Shown here one piece after another: positions 57,771-64,000 of a stretch of DNA of 64,000 nt (the first letter of the stretch is position 1; each line of letters begins with the position of its first letter). The DNA is taken from contig SCHM01000002.1 in NCBI GenBank assembly GCA_004123355.1, positions 8,839,569 through 8,903,568 of the forward strand, given 5' to 3'. This DNA is from Amphirosellinia nigrospora. Lineage: Eukaryota > Ascomycota > Sordariomycetes > Xylariales > Xylariaceae. The notes below the pieces were generated by a model. The model saw only the letters and a list, made by a program, of their open reading frames with translations, did not search any database and was not told the DNA's origin. The position numbers and the translations under genes are program-made.

Positions 57771-59004
57771 TCACCTCCCCATCAGCCCAAAAATTCGGCC
57801 CAAGCTACCTCCACGTTTGCGGCTGAGGCTATCGCCACTTCTTGGTCTCTCACGATGATCTTTGCTCGAAGCACCAGCATCCAAAGATCCGAGCCTAGCA
57901 GTAACCACCTTTCGCTCAGCGACGCCTCGTTTCCCGCCTCCGCTCCTCTTCAGCCCCCTAGTAATACGCTTGGCGAAGCTTTTGCCTTCGTCAACGTCTG
58001 CCTCCGAGTCTGAGTCGAACTCGAAGACGGAGACAAAGCGCTCGACCTGGGGTCGCGTAGTAGGTAGTGGCTCCGGGAGTGGAGAGGGAAGTAGTGGTGC
58101 TAGCGGGGCCGTCACGTTGTGCGAAGCCAACTTCTGATTATTGCTGGGAATCCGGGCCATGTCTCGTAGGCTAAACGCTGAAGCACTAGCTCGGAGAGTC
58201 TTGGGCGGAGGTGGCGGAGGATACGCTGGGGAGACTGGGACGGATGCTGCCGTCTTCGCTGTAGTCGCTGATCGTTGCCGTGATGCTGGCCTGTTGCTTG
58301 ATGCGAGTGATGGTGCAATAAAGAGACGATTGATATTGTGGCTCGATTTACTCGAATGCAAAGCTGCGCTTGACCTACTGCCTCTCAGGAATAGTGGTCG
58401 CTGCGGTGGTGAAGGCGGTTCAAGCTCAGAGATGAAGTGCGTGGAGGATGCGGAAGTCTCTGCACACTTATTTCCGGTATTTTAGGATATATCGAGTATG
58501 TCGGGGTGCTTTTCTTCGGCGTATACTGTGACGGTGGGGACTGAAAAGTAAGACTTGGGGTGGCGAGTGCCTCGACCTTCCGATTGTCACTATCTGCGTC
58601 AAATGATTGTTTACCGCTTGCTAGGTTAACCATGAAGCCATCTCCACGATGTCTTGATTGTAGCAGAGCCAGGTGTTGTTCTTGGGACAGTCGAGTTGTT
58701 GGTGATATATTGCTCTCTGGCCAGAAACTATCCACAGCTCACCAGCCGAAGAATTGTAAATGCCGTCGTCATCAAAGGATATATCAGAGTCTGATGTATC
58801 TGTCATTCCTGGTACTGAGCCATCAGATGATCGGCTCTCATTCGACTCATGCCGACTTAGTCTAGGATATGAGAAGTTGTCTCTTGAAATAGGTCTTCTC
58901 GAAAATCTCGTGACGGCTTTAGTTGTAGGATCTGGATCCATTATCCTGGTGCTGGATAAGGATATCTCCCGTCGAGAAGGTGCGAAGGGGTTGGTGAACT
59001 CCAT
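57771..59004 (-). CDS. Disordered Ser/Pro-rich protein of unknown function
   Basis: I recognise no named domain. The start at 59004 reads MEFTNPFAPSRREISLSS. A Ser/Arg-rich, then Ser/Asp-rich region follows, and GELWDSFWPESN near 58.74 kb is probably a conserved core because it continues well after correcting one missing base. Downstream are a QSPPSQYTPKKSTPTYS segment, an Ala/Pro-rich segment with PPPPPPKTLRASASAFSLRD, the acidic patch FDSDSEADVDEG, and a basic C-terminus ending RKRGGSLGRIFGLMGR. A second break lies near 58.38 kb. The amphipathic basic C-terminus could bind membrane or protein partners, which is only a guess. There are no signal peptide or membrane segments. Confidence 0.6.
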
Positions 59005-62000
59005 TGTATGATGGCAGAATGTGAGCTGGTCGATTGGACTGTGGCCAAAATATGGTGTCGTCACCCAGGTGTAACGAAATACGGTAGGTTTATACAATAG
59101 CTCCCCTAGGAAAATGTGTGATACAGTATGGCGTTGGGAAAACCCTATCGGGCCCGTCGATCTGGGTTCTCAAGGGCGAACGGGGCTGTCTGTCTATCTA
59201 GACCCAGCTCAGAAAGGAGTGGAAACCGGGAAGGTGGTTCAGAAGGGTGGTGATACAAGTCAACGAGGGGGGCTAGGGAGGGATAATAAAGGTGCGATAT
59301 TGACGAGACCTTTTTCGAGTCGCGCTTGTGTCGAGGGGCCACCAATGTTCAATGTTTGTGCATATGGCATATGCGAGTGCAAAAACAGCAGGGAGATTCC
59401 AGTGGCACACCCTCGTCGACTTCCGATGGGATGGGCTGTGTGAGATCTGACATTCTACATTTCGATCCGATTCGTCCGATGCGTCCCTGGCCACCGACGG
59501 AACACGACGCCACGGGGGTGCGGCAGCGGAATGGCACCCACCCAAACAACTACCATCAAACCATCTCGGGAAGCTGTACTATATGACATCACAGCACAGT
59601 AGTCGGTATTCAAATCCAAACTACTTGTTGGTGCGCGGCGTTCAAAAGCAATGCATTCACCTATACCAGCCGGGGAAAGAATGCTTTCCTGTCCCCTCCC
59701 ACTTACACCATCTTCAGCTGCACGAGTAGTCCTGATACAGTAAAGCCCTGCGTCTTTGAATAAGAGTTTATGGAAGGGTAATGCCACATAAAGAATGTAT
59801 CGGGAGATCGTATTCTGGTGCCATTCCAGCCACGCACAATGCAGCTTGCAGCTTCGGGCCTATTCCAAGCTAGCAGAAACCGACTCTGCTGAAATGATGG
59901 ATCGATTAGAAGCGTTGGGGAAAGGGGAGACGCACCAGGGAGACGGCACTATTTGTCTCCCGCTTTCCGCCTCTTGTCCGCCTCTTGTCCCAGTGTGCCG
60001 CCAGTGTGCTGTTGCACAGCCAGTACTACTACCAAGTTGGTTTAGCAGCGGATGGATGTATTAGATTCAAGTCATGTCTATTGATGCCTCCGAGACATCG
60101 TAGAGCACCGAAGTCATCTCATTAAAGGGGGCGTCTTTGGAGGTTTGGAGGCGCAATAGCAGGAGAATTGAATGAGTGATCCAGCAGCATGGATGATCGG
60201 CCTTGTGGCTGTTGTGTCGCAGATGCATATTCAGGCACATGCATGTACCCGGATATCCCAGGCCAAAATTTAATTTTTTTTGAAAGCCCCTTCTCGTGCC
60301 TGATTCAGATAACGTAATGTCTCTCACCATCCGTCGTAATAACCAACTGCAAAATTCGAAACGATCTAGACCACTCGTAAAATATCGGAAGAGATATTCA
60401 CTATTCACATACTCAAATTGTTTCTTTCATGTAATAGAGTTTGAGAGATAATTTGAGCACAGTCTGTCTATTCACGTCGATCATAGAAGACAGTCTAAAT
60501 AAGTAGATAACGTTATCTTGTCCGACTAGTCTCGCTGCAATGGTTCTTAATATTGAATGAAGCAGGGAGGCAAACCCTAGGTAAATATATAGCCGCAGAG
60601 CCTATGGCAATATCTTTGAGGGTAGGTGATATATGCACAATCTCATGATGAATCTAGGCTTGGATTAAATATATATTATACTCTCATATCCAGTGCTCTT
60701 TAGCAGTAAAGTCACGGTATCACTTAGGTATCAAATTCAAAATTTTCTTCTTCAAACTGTGTCTCGGTAACGCCTCCGCGTTATGGGCCAGTTCGAAAGG
60801 GCGGTGGCCGACACCAGTAGCATTGAATGGACGTCCCTTATTATTGCTACAGCAAGTTGGAATAATTCTTCGAGTTTGACTATGCGGAGAAAGGTGGATT
60901 GTGATGCGTGCCCTCCCTTGCCTGACTACCCATTCCAACTAGTATGAACATGATATGATTGCAAATATGGAGACGATTGCCTGACATTCCGGGTTGGATC
61001 ACATCTCGCCGTCATAAGCCTACCGCTGGATAGCAAATTTGCTAGACATTCGGTCCTCGCTCGGTCGCTCGCTAGTGGGTTTTCGTGAGCTTATAAGTTT
61101 CGCAGCCGTTACTAGCATGGAAGAATGTAATATCTACCATGTATACGCAGCGGCTGCCGATCCTACTTATACCGAACATAACATTCAGAAATTGGTGTGA
61201 CGGGAGGGTGTTATCTATCGTGTCATGGAATGGGGGAGAATAAGAAGGCTGTAGGATTTACATGGGCTGAAGATGTGCTATGTCGGCTCCTAATCGCATA
61301 AATAAATAAAGAAGTTTATTGCCTACCATTACATGAGCTGGATAGGAGAGCTTTTGGGGCACGTTCTTCTGTATTTCTTTTCCTGCTATATGAAGTGCAA
61401 GATGGCGTGCAGCAGTAGCGTGGCCAAAGCCACAGAGTATCTTGCAGGCTGCCAACAAAATCGAACTGTTCAGCATACGTCGGCGGATACTTAGTATATC
61501 AATAATCGACAAGCCACAGAAGAGCATAGTCAAATCTAGAATAGAAGGCTGCATTTGGCTTGCATATGATTAATTCGAGGGCTGTCATGGCTGCATGATG
61601 GGACTATGTTCGTGTAGTGGTTGGTGCCCCACACTGGCGACTGGGCTGAATTTGCTGAATTTCCATCTAGGGTCAGAGAACGGGCAATCAAAGCTTTTCA
61701 TTGGCCAATGGCTTCCTTGTCTGGGATGTGCGATCGTTGGAGTTCCGAATGGACGAGCCGTCCCCCAAGCTCCGCATCAGTCATTTTTGAGGAGTGAGAA
61801 GGGTATGTGAACAAATCGAGGCATTGAGCTCTTGTTGAATCATTTTACCTCATAGCGTAGAGGACGTATGCTAAATGTATCAATGTAGCAAGTGAGACGG
61901 TTTTGCTCGATTGCAGCTGAGTGGTCCGACCAACACGGTGATCTGTCTTTGACTGCCGCGACCTTTAATCTCAGACAGAGAGGGTGCTGAGACTCAAACG

Positions 62001-63443
62001 GTAACACTATACAGACAATCCTTGACGATACCTTGCTGGTGATGAGAAGACCTAATACGACGTTCCAATGTCACGTCAGTTCAGGCTTGGAGACGATGAT
62101 GGAACCCGAAGCAACCGGCTCAGAGAATCTACACTGCGTTCATTGCTCCCCTCTCTCCGCATTATATCCCATGTAGGGTCCAAGCCACGAGTGCACATCC
62201 AAGCTGTTGGTGCCGACCGTGGAGTATCGGCTCTAGACTAGGTCAGTACGTGCTCAGCCCACCGACTGGTATCCTATACTACTTTATAAGTATAGTATAC
62301 ACGTAAACTATAACATGTCCTAGCTTACCATTTATAAATTTGTTTAATCGCGCAGTGTTTAAGAAACAATTTACCTAGAGTGGTGTACCTAATGTAGCAT
62401 TCTAAACTGACACATGGAGACATGCCCGTAAGTCTAAGAAACTATTCTTTCTTTTTTAACACAGTTGATAACATGCCATATTCTGTCTAGCCTTTTGTCA
62501 CGGCTAATAATTAAGCAGTAGATGCGATGACTAACTATATATACCCTATATTCTAGAAGAATAATATACTTGAAGAAAGGAAAGGGAAACTTAACTGATA
62601 CCTAGCTAGCTGAACCAAGCCTGAGAAAAAGTGGCAAGTGCGCTAAGCCTAGTTCGCTGCATACTTGGCATTTGGTAAAACATTGGAACCGTTTGCCAAC
62701 GCACCACTCTAGTTCTGCAGTAGATATTGGCGGTCATGATAAGGTTGAGCCCTGTTTTCTGCGGGCAATGTTGTCATCGAGCTCCCCATTTCTCAGACCG
62801 ACAGAATCGGCCAAGATGAGATCATTGTCGCTTCTTACCTCAGGTAGGTAGACTTCGGCACATATTCTTAACGCTCCCCAATACTAAGAGCCAACGTCAT
62901 GACATTATCGCGCTATGCTGGAAATAGTCTGGCATTGTGTCGCACTTTGTCCGGGCCTCCTTAACCTATCTGGGGAGCGGACAGACACTTGAGACATAAG
63001 ACTGATCAGCTTACAAGGCTGGCCAGAACCGTACTTCAATGTGCAGTTTGTGGCCGATGCGATAGGCGCCCGTTGCAAATTGACGACACCACAATAGGCT
63101 GGGGGATACTACTTATATGTACAGTTGGTAGAACTTCACAATTGGGCCCGACCTAATGGAGAGAGAGGACGGTAGAACTGGAAGCCGTTAGATTGTGGTG
63201 GATACGTTTATACTATGTATAGCATCCATACAGATGTCCGTGGTGTTGCTGCATGGAACTATATGGGTACCCGCCTACTCAGAGACAGGTAGGTGCGGTA
63301 AGCTGTACCTATGTATAGCACATAGTAGATTTAGTAGCTGCTTCCTTCATATGCGCCGTCTCCCTCGTCGTGTCGACGCCTGTCTCTTCTACTAATACTA
63401 TCAACCTCTACCTATGCTTCGCAACCCGAACACCCGACGGCCT
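59005..63443. other. Long gene-free stretch
   Basis: About 4.4 kb holds no gene I can support. Small frames (59114-59787, 59795-60408, 60720-60938, 61258-61554, 61595-61810) have no domain, signal peptide or intron structure. Composition alternates between AT-rich blocks (60.4-60.7 kb, 62.3-62.6 kb) and ordinary ones. Confidence 0.45.
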
Positions 63444-63495
63444 GAACAACCTGAAGACCTGACAACCTGACAACCTGACACCCTGACAACCTGAC
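63444..63495. repeat. Short tandem repeat, 8-bp unit GACAACCT
   Basis: About six copies of an 8-bp unit close to GACAACCT occur with small variations (GAAGACCT, GACACCCT). A shorter TGACA repeat follows at 63583-63597. The long minus-strand frames here come from the repeat. Confidence 0.85.
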
Positions 63496-63597
63496 GAGAG
63501 AATTGACCTAACTGTCCCCTTTTACAACCCAAGTGCAAGTGCAGTGCCACTGATGACCTGCGAGACTGCCCGCGATGCACCTGACATGACATGACAT

Positions 63598-64000
63598 TGA
63601 ACCAAAGGCTTCGTGACACGCAGCTCCTGGTGCCCAAAGTTTTATTGCCAGACCACAGCAGAGCGGCTGGCCCAGTAGCGCAGGACCGGGACTGGCGGCG
63701 GTGGAAAGGCCGTGGTGTTTGGTGCCTTGGGTGCCTTGGGCATCGCGCTGCTGTACAACACGCGTACGTACATGTAGCATACTATAGCACTGGGGTATGC
63801 TGTAGGGTACGGAGTAGGTGTAGGTACGTACTAGCGGTCGGTGCTATTCAGTGTTGGGTGTTGCGTTGAGCGCTATCTACGAGCAAACACCACGAACGAA
63901 TACCATAACCATACCACGGCCGCGCAACTAACCCAGTTCTATTATTATCATCTCGTTCGCGACTTCAAATAGTTGTTTCACCGTATTGGCAAGGTGCGGC
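63598..64000. other. Right edge, nothing recognised
   Basis: I see no supported gene. CCATACCA-like words near 63900-63920 and a short CA-rich stretch could be a promoter for a gene beyond the window, but there is no direct evidence. Confidence 0.35.

Noticed and set aside
63401-63869. Overlapping ORFs at the right edge
   Set aside because: They arise from an 8-bp tandem repeat and neighbouring GC-rich sequence; no protein signature.

Overview
The window is a piece of a filamentous ascomycete (Pezizomycotina) genome, probably a plant-associated Sordariomycete. The evidence is short GT-AG introns of about 46-150 bp with CTAAC/CTGAC branch sites, and a typical gene set: a NIMA kinase with C-terminal tail, a secreted M64 peptidase, GH131, cerato-platanin, a DUF3433 membrane protein and a Mid2-like wall sensor. 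There is no bacterial gene organisation, and I saw no tRNA, rRNA or CRISPR array. The genus is not decided.

Layout. 1-4.8 kb: one alpha/beta-hydrolase remnant (-) in otherwise empty DNA. 4.9-12 kb: small cysteine-rich secreted protein (+), 2-oxoglutarate/Fe(II) oxygenase (+), aldo-keto reductase (-), MATE transporter (-). 14-19 kb: D-2-hydroxyacid dehydrogenase (+), secreted M64 metallopeptidase (-), cerato-platanin (-, broken). 20.3-28 kb: very large coiled-coil protein (-). 29.5-37 kb: doubtful small secreted ORF, Mid2-like wall sensor (-), NIMA kinase (-). 37.8-42 kb: ankyrin/double-BTB protein (+) and SGNH hydrolase (+). 42.7-45.7 kb: a repeat-rich secreted protein with four twin-CX3C modules (-). 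47-48.7 kb: divergent protein kinase (-). 51-55.7 kb: GH131 glucanase (+) and DUF3433 protein (+). 57.7-59 kb: disordered protein of unknown function (-). 59-64 kb: nothing recognisable.

Two things stand out. First, the gene at 42760-45672 encodes a predicted secreted protein with two families of tandem repeats followed by four modules that share an exact CX3C-X19-CX3C spacing, with Lys-Arg sites after modules 1 and 2. I recognise no described family for it and regard it as the best candidate for an undescribed system. Second, most genes carry single-base reading-frame breaks, and where the homologous sequence is clear the break looks like one missing base, often in a G or C run. Introns and both flanks stay intact. 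Sequence error is the simplest explanation, so the frame breaks should not be read as gene death without read data. The dehydrogenase at 14-15 kb, the GH131 gene and the small secreted protein are free of breaks.

The genes do not form one pathway. Several are secreted or cell-surface products (GH131, M64 peptidase, cerato-platanin, two secreted cysteine-rich proteins, wall sensor), consistent with a fungus that degrades or colonises plant tissue. The others are housekeeping or signalling genes.
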